Shown: positions 16,963 through 25,032, numbered from the stretch's first letter. The stretch is DNA of 57,594 nucleotides from Tianweitania sp. UT-5YL-CI-8 (GCF_030010215.1 NZ_JASCRR010000021.1:1-57594); one strand, 5' to 3'. Translations and numbers: made by a program. Notes: generated by a model not told the origin, from the sequence alone.

Positions 16963-17002
16963 GCTCATTGGTGCACCTTCGGGCTCATTGGTGCACCTTC
17001 GG
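16963..17002. repeat. Perfect 20-bp tandem duplication
   Basis: GCTCATTGGTGCACCTTCGG occurs twice head to tail (16963-16982 and 16983-17002), followed by a degenerate partial copy. It lies about 240 bases before the IS110 transposase start, in DNA without a gene. Confidence 0.9.
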
Positions 17003-17137
17003 GCTGACGGGTGCGGAGCCGCGGATCGGCGTAGTATCTGTCAGCCCGAGCATCTGTCGCGACGGCCAGTGTCGCTCGCCTGTTGAAGGCCCGCGTGAGA
17101 CCCGCCGCGCGACAGGTGCCGGGAGGACCGGACGGAC

Positions 17138-18474
17138 CACAGGGTGTCGCGCCAGAGCCTGCCAGCCAGAGCGCCTGTCAATGAGCGATCCGCACGACCT
17201 CCCGGCTCGGGTCAGTCTAAACCCAACACGGAGCTGACCACCATGCCTCTCCACGCCGGCCTCGACTGGGGCGCTACAAGCCACGCCGTCTGCGTCGTCG
17301 ACGATCGCGGCGCGATCCTCGCCCGCATTGAATGCTCCCACACCACGGCGGGCCTCGCCGATCTCCTGGCACGCCTGAAGCGGCTCGCCCCTTCGTCCGA
17401 TCTGCCCGTCGCCATCGAGCGCCCCTCCGGCCTTCTCGTAGAGACGCTCGCGGCCGCCGGTCATCCCGTCGTGCCGATCCACCCCAACGTCGTCAAAGCC
17501 TGCCGGCCTCGATACCGCGCCGCCGGGGGCAAGAGCGATCCTGGCGATGCCTACATGCTCGCCGATATCCTGCGCACCGACGGACACCGCTTCGCCCGGC
17601 TGCGGCCCGCATCCGACGAGATCCGAGCGTTGCGGGCCATGGTCCGCGGCCGCGACGATCTCGTCGCCACCCGGGTCAGTCTCGCCAACCAATTGCGAGC
17701 CCTCCTGGATGACTTCTGGCCCGGCGCCGCCGCGATCTTCGCCGCCATCGACAGCCCGATCGCGCTCGCCTTCCTGGCCCGCTATCCAACGCCCGACAGC
17801 GCCGGCCGGCTCGGCGAAAAGCGCTTGGCCAGCTTCATGGCCCAGCACGCCTATTGCGGGCGACGCTCGCCCGCCGAACTCCTTGCCCGCTTGCGCCAAG
17901 CCCCGGCAGGCCTCGCCGCAGACGCCGAAGCCGACGCCAAGGGCGAGATCGTCCGTGCCCTCACGGCCGTCCTCGGCCCTCTCGTCGCCGAGATCGCCAG
18001 GCTCTCCTCCCGCATCGAGCACGCCGTCGCCGACCTGCCCGACGGGCAGATCATCATGTCCTTCCCGCGCGCCGGACGCATCAACGCCGCCCAGATACTG
18101 GCCGAACTCGGTGACGTCCGCGCCCGCTTCCAGACCGAAAGCCAGCTCGCCGCAGAGGCCGGCGTCTGTCCCGTCACACACGCCTCCGGCAAAAGCCGCG
18201 GCGTTGTCTTCCGCTTTGCCTGCAATCACCGCCTCAGAGCCGCCGTAACCTGCTGGGCCGACAACTCCCGCCACGCTTCCGCGTGGGCAGCGAGCCTCTA
18301 TGCTCAGGCACGACAGCGCGGATGCGACCATCCGCACGCCGTCCGAATCCTCGCCAGAGCATGGCTGCGAGTACTCTGGAAAGCTTGGTCCGAGCGCATC
18401 CCATACGACCCAGCACGCCATGCCAGCGCCGCAAAACTCGCTGCCTGAAAACATAAAGCTGGACACAGGGTGTC
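17138..18474 (+). mobile_element. IS110-family insertion element (ends approximate)
   Basis: The transposase gene is bracketed by the 11-bp direct repeat CACAGGGTGTC (17138-17148 and 18464-18474), which I take as likely element/target junctions. IS110 elements lack long terminal inverted repeats, fitting what is seen. The repeat-to-repeat distance is 1326 bp, leaving about 95 bp before the gene and 15 bp after it. That is short for the non-coding bridge-RNA segment known in IS110-group elements, so the left end may lie further upstream, perhaps near the tandem repeat. Confidence 0.6.
17243..18448 (+). CDS. IS110-family transposase (401 aa)
   Basis: The N-terminal RuvC-like DEDD domain shows GLDWG (D8), AIERPSG (E59) and KSDPGDAYMLADIL (D99, D102). 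The C-terminal transposase-20 domain has SFPRAGRINAAQILAELGD and GVCPVTHASGKSRG, the region holding the catalytic serine of the family. Length is normal and no frameshift is visible, so the element appears intact. ATG 17243 lies 13 bases after a GGAG and starts the family sequence; earlier codons in the frame are not conserved. The recombinase would work with a bridge RNA encoded in the element's own non-coding end. Confidence 0.9.
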   Translation: MPLHAGLDWGATSHAVCVVDDRGAILARIECSHTTAGLADLLARLKRLAPSSDLPVAIERPSGLLVETLAAAGHPVVPIHPNVVKACRPRYRAAGGKSDPGDAYMLADILRTDGHRFARLRPASDEIRALRAMVRGRDDLVATRVSLANQLRALLDDFWPGAAAIFAAIDSPIALAFLARYPTPDSAGRLGEKRLASFMAQHAYCGRRSPAELLARLRQAPAGLAADAEADAKGEIVRALTAVLGPLVAEIARLSSRIEHAVADLPDGQIIMSFPRAGRINAAQILAELGDVRARFQTESQLAAEAGVCPVTHASGKSRGVVFRFACNHRLRAAVTCWADNSRHASAWAASLYAQARQRGCDHPHAVRILARAWLRVLWKAWSERIPYDPARHASAAKLAA

Positions 18475-18832
18475 TCACGCGGTCTCCGCCTTCGGTAACG
18501 ATCCCCTCTCGCAGGGCATCAGAGACCGGATCGACCGGCCCCGGATGCCACGAGGGGCGACCCCGCGCACCCCACCGGCCGGTCGCCGGATATGGGCGCA
18601 TCCCCTGTCGGGGATGCGGGTCTATCTCTCTGACGTCCCAGTCTACTGGCCGCTCCCATCGCCTCAAGGACTGCGCGGCCCCTCCAATTTTCAGCCGTCG
18701 CCCTGAAGAAGGGCGCCGTCAGAAAATCGGTTCCTCCGCTTGCCGCCTCCGGCGGTCGCTGTGCGATCCTTGACCCGCTGCTCGACTTGCCCGTCGCCGG
18801 GCCTCCGTCATCAAGATGAAGGAGACCACGAC
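18475..18832. other. Intergenic DNA downstream of the IS, no gene seen
   Basis: No frame with a ribosome site and protein-like composition. The sequence has several GGTCTC/GAGACC-type short inverted repeats. The end supplies AAGGAGA for the gene at 18833. Confidence 0.4.
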
Positions 18833-19393
18833 ATGGCACACAACACTCTCATGCTTGTCGCGCAGCTTTCGGGCTTCCGCATCCTCGTTCTCGCCAATCG
18901 CCTCGGCTGCGATACCGAGCCGGCACGCAGCGTGCACGACACTCTCGCAGCGAAGCTTGCGAAAATGATCGACGCCCAGCGCAAGATCCTCTCCGCCGAG
19001 CGGGCGCGCGTCGCAGCGCGCGGAACGGAGGACGAAGAGGACGCCTTCTATGACCTGCACCACTACCAGACGGCGTACTACGCAACCTGGTTGGTCGAAC
19101 CGATCGCGCTTCTCGACGAGTATCTGGTCGACGATCTCAGTCGTGAATATTTCGATTTCCACACCGGTTGCTGGCATCATCGCGATGGCGAGATCCCGAT
19201 CGCGGTGCCGGTGCCGGCCGACAAGCTCTGCGGTCTCGCAGCTATCATTGCCGAGATTGAAGACATCACCGGAGCGCGATTCAGCGTCGACAATGTCTAT
19301 TACAGTGAGGCCGAAGCCGAGGCGGCGTGGTGGGAAAGCACCGGAGCCAATCCAGACGAGGTTTTCAGACTACCCGAAACCAGCGGCTCATGA
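18833..19393 (+). CDS. Conserved hypothetical protein (186 aa)
   Basis: AAGGAGA lies nine bases before ATG 18833. The product is soluble and acidic, helical at the N-terminus, with FHTGCWHHRDGEIPIAVPVPADKL in the middle and an acidic end. No recognised domain. It is the last + strand gene before the block changes orientation near the predicted transfer origin. Coding status is good; function unknown. Confidence 0.7.
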   Translation: MAHNTLMLVAQLSGFRILVLANRLGCDTEPARSVHDTLAAKLAKMIDAQRKILSAERARVAARGTEDEEDAFYDLHHYQTAYYATWLVEPIALLDEYLVDDLSREYFDFHTGCWHHRDGEIPIAVPVPADKLCGLAAIIAEIEDITGARFSVDNVYYSEAEAEAAWWESTGANPDEVFRLPETSGS

Positions 19394-19514
19394 GGCCAAC
19401 GATCGAGGCGGTGCAAGCCGCTTCGATCTTGCATTTCTCCAACACGGGAGGCCGACGTTTTGCGTAGCCGCTCGCCGTCCGGTCGAGATCGTCAGTTCCG
19501 CCTCCCATGTCCGG

Positions 19515-20018
19515 TCAGCCCCGACGTTTCGTTTCCGGCTGGCTCGCCGCGTTCTGCGCCCCGCTGTCCGGCGAGAGTTCCTCGACTAGCCTGAGGAGAT
19601 TCTGTGCCGTAGCCGCCGGCAGGTCCAGCATGCGCATCACAAGCTTGAATCTGGTCTCCGCCTCCTGCTCAGTCTCGCCGAAGAACTGCGGAGCCGCAGC
19701 GTAGATCGCTTCGACTGGTGAGAAATCGAGCAGTTCGGCGAGATGCAGCAGCCGGGTTACCCTGAGCTTCGCTCCGGCGCGCTCGTGGCGTGCATAGATC
19801 TCATGATGCAGGCCGACCATCATGCCGACCTGCTCGCGGTTCAGGTTCTGCGCATCACGCCGCTCTCGCAGAAAGCGGCTCAACTCCTCCTCGATCTCGA
19901 GAAGACCGCGAATGCCGCCAAATCCCGGCTTGCGCCAGATCGGTTTTCCAGCCTCAGAATCGTCCGTTTCGACAAGGCCATGCCTGTCGATGTAAGTCTG
20001 TACGTCCTTGATGGCCAT
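19515..20018 (-). CDS. XRE-family transcriptional regulator (167 aa)
   Basis: A cro/CI-type helix-turn-helix is visible in LSRFLRERRDAQNLNREQVGMMVGLHHEIYARHERAGAKLRVTRLLHLAELL (about residues 44-97). The long C-terminal tail is helical. ATG 20018 begins MAIKDVQTYIDRHG; the open frame further upstream is not protein-like. An inverted repeat (20082-20113) lies 64-95 bases upstream, a plausible autoregulatory operator. Position beside the virC-like pair suggests control of transfer genes, which is inference. Confidence 0.75.
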   Translation of the reverse strand: MAIKDVQTYIDRHGLVETDDSEAGKPIWRKPGFGGIRGLLEIEEELSRFLRERRDAQNLNREQVGMMVGLHHEIYARHERAGAKLRVTRLLHLAELLDFSPVEAIYAAAPQFFGETEQEAETRFKLVMRMLDLPAATAQNLLRLVEELSPDSGAQNAASQPETKRRG

Positions 20019-20081
20019 TGTCTGGCTCGCTCGAACCCGCTCGTTGCCCCAACCCGCCAAAAGAGACGGGAAAATCCCCAA

Positions 20082-20113
20082 TTTGGCTCCAAACCCCAAA
20101 AATCAGAGCCAAA
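20082..20113. promoter_or_regulatory. Inverted repeat upstream of the XRE gene
   Basis: TTTGGCTC (20082-20089) and GAGCCAAA (20106-20113) form an 8-bp perfect dyad with a 16-base spacer, between the XRE gene and the end of the VirC2-like gene. Confidence 0.5.
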
Positions 20114-20190
20114 ACGATGGTGTTCCTAGCAGGGATTCGGACACAATATCAACTCGATTCTTGGCGTAGCCCTCTCTAGACCATACGTCG

Positions 20191-20544
20191 TCAGAATCCG
20201 TTCGCGTCCAGATAGTGTCGAATGGCCTTCTCCATGAGGGCCTGCATGGACGTGTCCTGGTTGAAGGACGCCAGCTTCAGCCGCCGCTTCATGTCGCGAT
20301 CCAGATGGACGTTCACGAAGTGGCTTACCCCCTTCATGCGCACCCGTTTCATCTGGCGCAACGCCTTGCTCGCCTCGCTGGACGTCTCCCCCTTTTTCGG
20401 CTCTGCTCCTGCCTCGGGTTCCACGGCCTCCATGTCGGCTTGATGCTCGATCTCCGCGCGTGCGGGATTCACAGCAGCCGCCGGACGCTGCCGGCGCGGT
20501 GCGGTCGCGAATTCATCGAGGGTCAGCGTCTCTTTTGCACTCAT
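20191..20544 (-). CDS. Ribbon-helix-helix protein, VirC2-like partner (117 aa)
   Basis: The C-terminal ~45 residues (HFVNVHLDRDMKRRLKLASFNQDTSM...) have the ribbon-helix-helix layout: a short strand, then two helices. The N-terminal half is proline/alanine-rich and probably disordered. It overlaps the ParA-type gene by ATGA (20541-20544). In Ti plasmids a ParA-like VirC1 is followed by the RHH protein VirC2, and both assist relaxosome assembly; the same order here beside a VirD2-type relaxase suggests that role. A partition role is the alternative, but repAB already supplies one. Confidence 0.75.
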   Translation of the reverse strand: MSAKETLTLDEFATAPRRQRPAAAVNPARAEIEHQADMEAVEPEAGAEPKKGETSSEASKALRQMKRVRMKGVSHFVNVHLDRDMKRRLKLASFNQDTSMQALMEKAIRHYLDANGF

Positions 20545-21242
20545 GCCGCACGCCCCGCAGCCACCTCAGTCGTGAGCATTTCGTCGACCTCGCCGACCAG
20601 CGCCTGCGTTTCCCGCCGCGCCTTGGCGATCGCCTCCGTCACCTCCTGCATCTGGAGCGTTCCAATCCCGTTGTGGATGTCCTTATAGATATTGCGCTCG
20701 AACACCTCAGTGCGAAACAGGTAGGTCCCGACCTTGTCCTCGATGATCGGCCTGATCTTCCGATAAAGTTCCGCGTGTCGGACGGTCACTGTGATCCGGG
20801 TCCGCAGCACGCCGTGCCTGCAATTTCGGCCGAGCACGTCGTTGACGCGAAGCACATTTTCAAAGCTGTCGATGGCCCCGAGCACCTCACGTTTTGATGG
20901 CTGGATCGGCGAGATCACAAGATTGGCCGAGGCGATTACCGGATCAACGATCGACGTGTCCTCGCCCGGTGTGTCGATCAGCACGTAATCGAACGCTCGG
21001 CCGTGTTCGTCCATCCAGCGCTCGATCCCTTTTGCCGTCTTGTGGCTGTAGACCTCGATCCCCTCAGGCTGTGCATCCTTCTCCTGACAGTCCGTCCACC
21101 ACTTCATCAGATTGTTGCGGGCGTCCATGTCGATCATGGCGACGCTCCCGCCACGCAGGGCATATTCGCCGGCGATGTTCATCAGAGCGGTGGTCTTGCC
21201 CGCGCCACCCTTGCCGTTGATGGCGGCGATCACGACGGTCAT
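20541..21242 (-). CDS. ParA-family ATPase, VirC1-like (233 aa)
   Basis: The deviant Walker A NGKGGAGKTTALMNIA (residues 9-24) is followed by MIDMDARNNLMKWW and the Walker B region YVLIDTPGEDTSIV. Size and the KWW/TRW-like element after the second acidic motif resemble VirC1 more than plasmid-partition ParA. ATG 21242 has GGAG close upstream; an upstream extension of the frame is AT-rich and not conserved-looking. It diverges from mobC across the predicted oriT. Expected role: ATP-dependent recruitment of the relaxosome to the VirD4/VirB channel at the cell pole. Confidence 0.8.
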   Translation of the reverse strand: MTVVIAAINGKGGAGKTTALMNIAGEYALRGGSVAMIDMDARNNLMKWWTDCQEKDAQPEGIEVYSHKTAKGIERWMDEHGRAFDYVLIDTPGEDTSIVDPVIASANLVISPIQPSKREVLGAIDSFENVLRVNDVLGRNCRHGVLRTRITVTVRHAELYRKIRPIIEDKVGTYLFRTEVFERNIYKDIHNGIGTLQMQEVTEAIAKARRETQALVGEVDEMLTTEVAAGRAA

Positions 21243-21262
21243 CGGCTCATCTCCACAATAAT

Positions 21263-21326
21263 GTGTTTCTACTGACACATGAATCCATTTCCGTGTGGTC
21301 GTGGATTCACATCGATATAGAAACAC
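21263..21326. repeat. 64-bp concentric palindrome upstream of the virC1-like gene
   Basis: Two inverted repeats share one centre: GTGTTTCTA/TAGAAACAC (21263-21271 with 21318-21326) and TGAATCCA/TGGATTCA (21280-21287 with 21302-21309). Both pairs sum to the same midpoint at 21294.5. It lies 20 bases upstream of the virC1-like ATG and is a likely operator or relaxosome-protein site. Confidence 0.8.
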
Positions 21327-21395
21327 ACGAACATGGAAAAACACAATGCTATTGATATTGAAAAATAGGATCAATGCGGGCATGAGGTGCTAAAC

Positions 21396-21472
21396 AACCA
21401 TATTTTTGGTTGGCAGGATACGGAAAAATGTGATACATTTTTCCTGACGATCGAGGGACAAGCCCTCGATCG
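21396..21472. other. Predicted origin of transfer (oriT) with nic site
   Basis: TGGCAGGATA (21411-21420) reads TATCCTGCCA on the - strand, matching the conserved nic core of RP4-type oriTs and T-DNA borders; cleavage is expected after TATCCTG, between 21414 and 21413 on the - strand. Three perfect inverted repeats flank it: AACCA/TGGTT (21396-21400 with 21407-21411), GGAAAAATG/CATTTTTCC (21422-21430 with 21436-21444) and CGATCGAGGG/CCCTCGATCG (21448-21457 with 21463-21472). It lies between divergent virC1-like and mobC-relaxase genes, the usual place. Confidence 0.8.
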
Positions 21473-21516
21473 GCGGCCTGCGGCCGCAACCACTATGATC
21501 AGAGGTGCGGCTGGCG

Positions 21517-21912
21517 ATGGTTCGCAGCATTTCCAAACCGTCGAAACGGAAGGACAGAGTGGCGCATATCCGCTTCTCGCCGGCCGAACTCGAGGCGCTG
21601 GAGGCGGCCGCGCGCGCGGCCGGGATGACCGTTTCCGCGTTTGTCAGATCGCTCTCGATGGAGGGCGCCGGCGTGCGGCCGTTTCTCGGGGAGGAGGATC
21701 GCGCTGTGCTCGACCTTCTCGCCAACGGGATGCGTGCGATCGGTGGCAATCTCAATCAGATTGCGCGTGCCGTTAACACCGGCAGAGTGCCGACCGAAGG
21801 CGACGTCGCAGGCAGCATCAGGGATGCGCACAGCGTTGCGACCGCGCTCGCGGCCGAACTCGCCGAGATGACACGGCGGTCAGCTGCAGCCCGACGCGGG
21901 GAGGGTGCCTGA
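21517..21912 (+). CDS. MobC-family relaxosome accessory protein (131 aa)
   Basis: An N-terminal RHH-like segment (AHIRFSPAELEALEAAARAAGMTVSAFVRSLSM) is followed by the family motif GGNLNQIARAVN (about residues 80-91). MobC proteins bind oriT and help the relaxase open the nic region. ATG 21517 is used, with AGAGG about 11 bases upstream; a GTG at 21505 is in frame but overlaps the ribosome site. The stop overlaps the relaxase start (TGATG at 21910-21914), so the two are translationally coupled. Confidence 0.85.
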   Translation: MVRSISKPSKRKDRVAHIRFSPAELEALEAAARAAGMTVSAFVRSLSMEGAGVRPFLGEEDRAVLDLLANGMRAIGGNLNQIARAVNTGRVPTEGDVAGSIRDAHSVATALAAELAEMTRRSAAARRGEGA

Positions 21913-24398
21913 TGGAGTTCTTTCCGGGCGCCTTCGAAAGGGAATGGGAGCGCCGGCGCGTGATGCTGAGGCATGAACTGGAGCTCGCCAAGATCGAAAA
22001 GAGCGACTGGGATGAACCGCGAAGGGGAGGGGTGGCGCGGATCGGCGATGAGACGCTTGGCGGCTTCGGCCGAGCGCGGCGGCGAGAGGGCGGAAGCGGT
22101 GGACGGTGGTCGGGTGGTGGCGCGGCGACTGGCCGCTCGATGCGGACGCGCTTTGGTGCGCTGGCGCACGGCAGTCAGCCTGCCGTGGTCAAGTTGGCTT
22201 CCTATGGCGGGGGCGGGCGCGCCGGGGCGATGATGAGCTACACGTCGCGGAGCGGGGAACTGGCGGTCGAGAATGAGCGCGGCGAGCGTGTGCTCGGCAA
22301 GGACGCACTCGCCGAACAACGGGCGGAATGGGAGCATCTATTCGACAATCGCACCGCCAGCCGCGATCTCGGCGTCTTCCATGTCTCGATCGATACGGCA
22401 TCACTGCGGGATGATTTCGACCAGGATGACCAGCTGCGCGAAATCCTGCGCGGGGGATTTGGCGATCGCCGGTTCGCTTACACCGCGCGGGAGCGATCTC
22501 CGGACGAGCTCGATGTCTCCGGAATCGTCGTACTGCGCGACGGCAGTGGCGAGCGACTGACCGGCGACCGCAAGGCCGCCGAGATCGTGCAGCAACGATT
22601 TGACGATTCCGATGGTGGCCGGGACATCAAGGCCAGGTTTAAATTCCATGGGTACGGCAATGGCGTGGAATGGGGCACGGCCCGCGTGCGCGAACTGGTT
22701 GCCGGAACCGAAGGAGAAGTTCGCGACGAGACGGGCCGACTGATCAGTGACGCCGCACAGGCAGGCGATCTCGTTCAGAAGGAATGGCGCCGGGAATTAC
22801 ACAGCCGCAACGGCAGGGACGTCATGCACCTGATCGTCTCGGCGCGGGCCGGCACGGATGGACCGGCCTTCGAAGCTGCCGTGCGCGAGTTCCTCGGAGA
22901 CCAGTTCGCCGGGCATCGCTACGTCTTTGCCGTTCACGATCCGGCGCTCGATCCAAAGGAAGCGGTCGAGGGCGGCAAGCGGCCACACATTCATGCCCAT
23001 GCGATCGTCACGATGCGCTCGGAGACCGGCGAGAGGATCGTCACCAGCCCGCAGATGTTCCGGGACTGGCGTTCCGTGATGGCCGAAAAGGCGCGAGAGC
23101 AGGGCATCGACATGGAGCTGACCGACCGTCGTGAGTTTGCCAGCGCACCGGCGTACACGCGCAACCAGGTGCGGCCTGTCAGCTATCGCGGCCGCACCGA
23201 GCATGAAGGCACGAGTGCCGCAGCGCATACCCGCTATCAGGCCAAGCGGTCGAACGAGGTGAACCTCGCAGCGACCGATCGCAGCCGGCAGTATGCGGCG
23301 ACAGCGGCCGAGGTGTGGAGTGAACTCGCCAATGAGGCAGGCGACGCGCGCGAGGGCGCCTTTGCGATGCGTCAGCGCGGCCGATTCGAAGAATTGACAG
23401 ACAACACTCAAAATGAGGGTCTTTTCGTAGATGGCGCAAACAAATCTGTCCAAAACATAACCAATATGATAGAGTTGACCGAGTTCGTGAACGGTGAGGA
23501 TGGAAAGATGCGAGAGATGACGCGTCCGGACTTCGAGGCATACGAGACACGTGTGGAAGCTGTTCTTTCGTCTGTAGAGAAGACGCTCGACGATATGGAT
23601 CGTCCCGACTTCGACGAGATCGCCGCGGCCGCCCGCGAAGTGGTCGACATTCGCCGGGAATACCTTGAGCTCACCGAACGCCAGTTCGACCGCGATGGCG
23701 GGCAGGAACCGCGGGGCTCGCGCGACGAGCGATCTGAAGATCCCGATGCACAATGGGATGCAGCCGTGGCGCGGTTTGGGCTGGAGGCGGTCGAAGCCGC
23801 GAACGAGGCTCTCGTTAAGGTCAGTCATTATCGCGAGGGGCTCGAGCGGATCGAAGCGGGCGAGCTGCCGCAGTCCTTCCTGGCGAGCTATCGGGCAGGG
23901 CTAGACCGGGAAATCTACCGGGCCGCCGAAATGGCGGTCGATGGCGACAACCAATATATGCGCGAAGCCGCCAAATCTGATCAGGATCTGCAGCGTGTGA
24001 TCCATCAGATCGAGCTCTCACGCGTCGAGCAAACGCAAAGCGAGAGGGGCCAAAACAGCGATCAGGAAGCTGCTTCAATCGACGCCGGCGCAAACCGCCG
24101 GACCGATGGGGCACCCGGTGGTTTCCACGGTGCTTCCGAGGCCGAGCAGCATCGCGATCCGGTTCGGGAAGATCGTTCGACGCTCGAGCACGATGACCAG
24201 ATCGTCGAACAGCCGACGACTATGCCGTCCGAGCAACGGACAAGGCATCCAGATGACCGATCGGCTGACAGGAAGCCGCCCGTCGACGCGGAACTTGCCA
24301 GATCCGATCCGCCGCAACAGCAGGTGCCGCGACTTCGTCAGATCGAGCTGGAACTCGAGGAGCGACAGGACCGCGATCGCGACGATCGCGAGAGATAG
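21912..24398 (+). CDS. VirD2-type (MOBP) relaxase (828 aa)
   Basis: Motif I with the presumed DNA-nicking tyrosine is AMMSYTSR (Y110), and the metal-binding triad lies in RPHIHAHAIVTM (H359, H361, H363). The spacing between motifs is large but typical of long rhizobial VirD2-like relaxases. The first ~75 residues are arginine/glycine-rich, and the last ~450 residues are helical and hydrophilic, with acidic and basic clusters near the C-terminus that could hold the T4SS translocation signal. It should nick at 21413/21414, stay attached to the 5' end, and be exported through VirD4. Confidence 0.9.
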   Translation: MEFFPGAFEREWERRRVMLRHELELAKIEKSDWDEPRRGGVARIGDETLGGFGRARRREGGSGGRWSGGGAATGRSMRTRFGALAHGSQPAVVKLASYGGGGRAGAMMSYTSRSGELAVENERGERVLGKDALAEQRAEWEHLFDNRTASRDLGVFHVSIDTASLRDDFDQDDQLREILRGGFGDRRFAYTARERSPDELDVSGIVVLRDGSGERLTGDRKAAEIVQQRFDDSDGGRDIKARFKFHGYGNGVEWGTARVRELVAGTEGEVRDETGRLISDAAQAGDLVQKEWRRELHSRNGRDVMHLIVSARAGTDGPAFEAAVREFLGDQFAGHRYVFAVHDPALDPKEAVEGGKRPHIHAHAIVTMRSETGERIVTSPQMFRDWRSVMAEKAREQGIDMELTDRREFASAPAYTRNQVRPVSYRGRTEHEGTSAAAHTRYQAKRSNEVNLAATDRSRQYAATAAEVWSELANEAGDAREGAFAMRQRGRFEELTDNTQNEGLFVDGANKSVQNITNMIELTEFVNGEDGKMREMTRPDFEAYETRVEAVLSSVEKTLDDMDRPDFDEIAAAAREVVDIRREYLELTERQFDRDGGQEPRGSRDERSEDPDAQWDAAVARFGLEAVEAANEALVKVSHYREGLERIEAGELPQSFLASYRAGLDREIYRAAEMAVDGDNQYMREAAKSDQDLQRVIHQIELSRVEQTQSERGQNSDQEAASIDAGANRRTDGAPGGFHGASEAEQHRDPVREDRSTLEHDDQIVEQPTTMPSEQRTRHPDDRSADRKPPVDAELARSDPPQQQVPRLRQIELELEERQDRDRDDRER

Positions 24399-24407
24399 GA
24401 GTTGATC

Positions 24408-24629
24408 ATGAAGAATGACAACTGGCCATATAGATACGGCCCGCCTCCAGATGAGTTGCCAGAAAATGACCACGGTTGGCCGGGTTCTTGGCTCTTGCTC
24501 GGCTTTCTGTTGATCGCTCCGCTTATTTACTTCGGACCCCAGTTCGCTAGCGTCGAAACGTGGATTGTCGATCTCTACCATGCGGCGGATCGCTGGATGG
24601 CACCCATCAGGGAGCTTGTGTGGGGCTAG
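24408..24629 (+). CDS. Small membrane protein (73 aa)
   Basis: One clear transmembrane helix (SWLLLGFLLIAPLIYF, about residues 27-42) separates a proline-rich cytoplasmic N-terminus from a short periplasmic or amphipathic tail. GGAG lies seven bases before ATG 24408, ten bases after the relaxase stop, so it ends the mobC-relaxase operon. Unrecognised; might be a membrane anchor or entry-exclusion factor, but nothing proves it. Confidence 0.6.
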   Translation: MKNDNWPYRYGPPPDELPENDHGWPGSWLLLGFLLIAPLIYFGPQFASVETWIVDLYHAADRWMAPIRELVWG

Positions 24630-24689
24630 AAGCGCCACGACAGTCAATAAAAATGACCCGCGGCGTTCCCCAGCGTTTCCTCCTGAGCG

Positions 24690-25028
24690 TCAGCTCTGAC
24701 CCAAGGCTCGAATAACAGTTCGAACTGCGGCGCGGACCTTGCGATCCTCGATCTTTGCCAACGCCTGCGCAACCACGTTGTCGCGTCCATGAAGCATTGG
24801 TTGCTCGGGCTCGGCGATCTGAGGACCGACGCCCTCAAAGAAGAACGACATCGGTGCGTCCAGTGCGGCGGCAGCACGCACCAACATGGTCACGGCGATC
24901 CGGTTAGTCCCACGCTCATATTTCTGGATCTGCTGAAAACTGACGCCGACGATTTCGCCCAGCTTCCGCTGGCTCAGGCCGAGCAGCTGGCGTCGGGCAC
25001 GCAGACGACGCCCGATGATAACGTCCAC
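24690..25028 (-). CDS. XRE-family regulator (112 aa)
   Basis: Helix-turn-helix of the alphaproteobacterial type: IGRRLRARRQLLGLSQRKLGEIVGVSFQQIQKYERG..RI, then LDAPMSFFFEG, with a helical tail. The start is taken as GTG 25028 (VDVIIGRRL), since the next ATG is inside the domain and family members begin at this point. The GTG overlaps the end of the preceding XRE gene, suggesting coupled translation. Confidence 0.75.
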   Translation of the reverse strand: MDVIIGRRLRARRQLLGLSQRKLGEIVGVSFQQIQKYERGTNRIAVTMLVRAAAALDAPMSFFFEGVGPQIAEPEQPMLHGRDNVVAQALAKIEDRKVRAAVRTVIRALGQS

Positions 25029-25032
25029 CTGG

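Noticed and set aside
16985-18667. 560-codon - strand frame across the IS110 element
   Set aside because: Antisense to a transposase with all catalytic residues; composition is glycine/alanine-rich without motifs.
21411-21420. Interpretation as a true T-DNA border
   Set aside because: Only one copy is seen, with no oncogenes, opine genes or overdrive. Position beside mobC-relaxase makes oriT the simpler reading.
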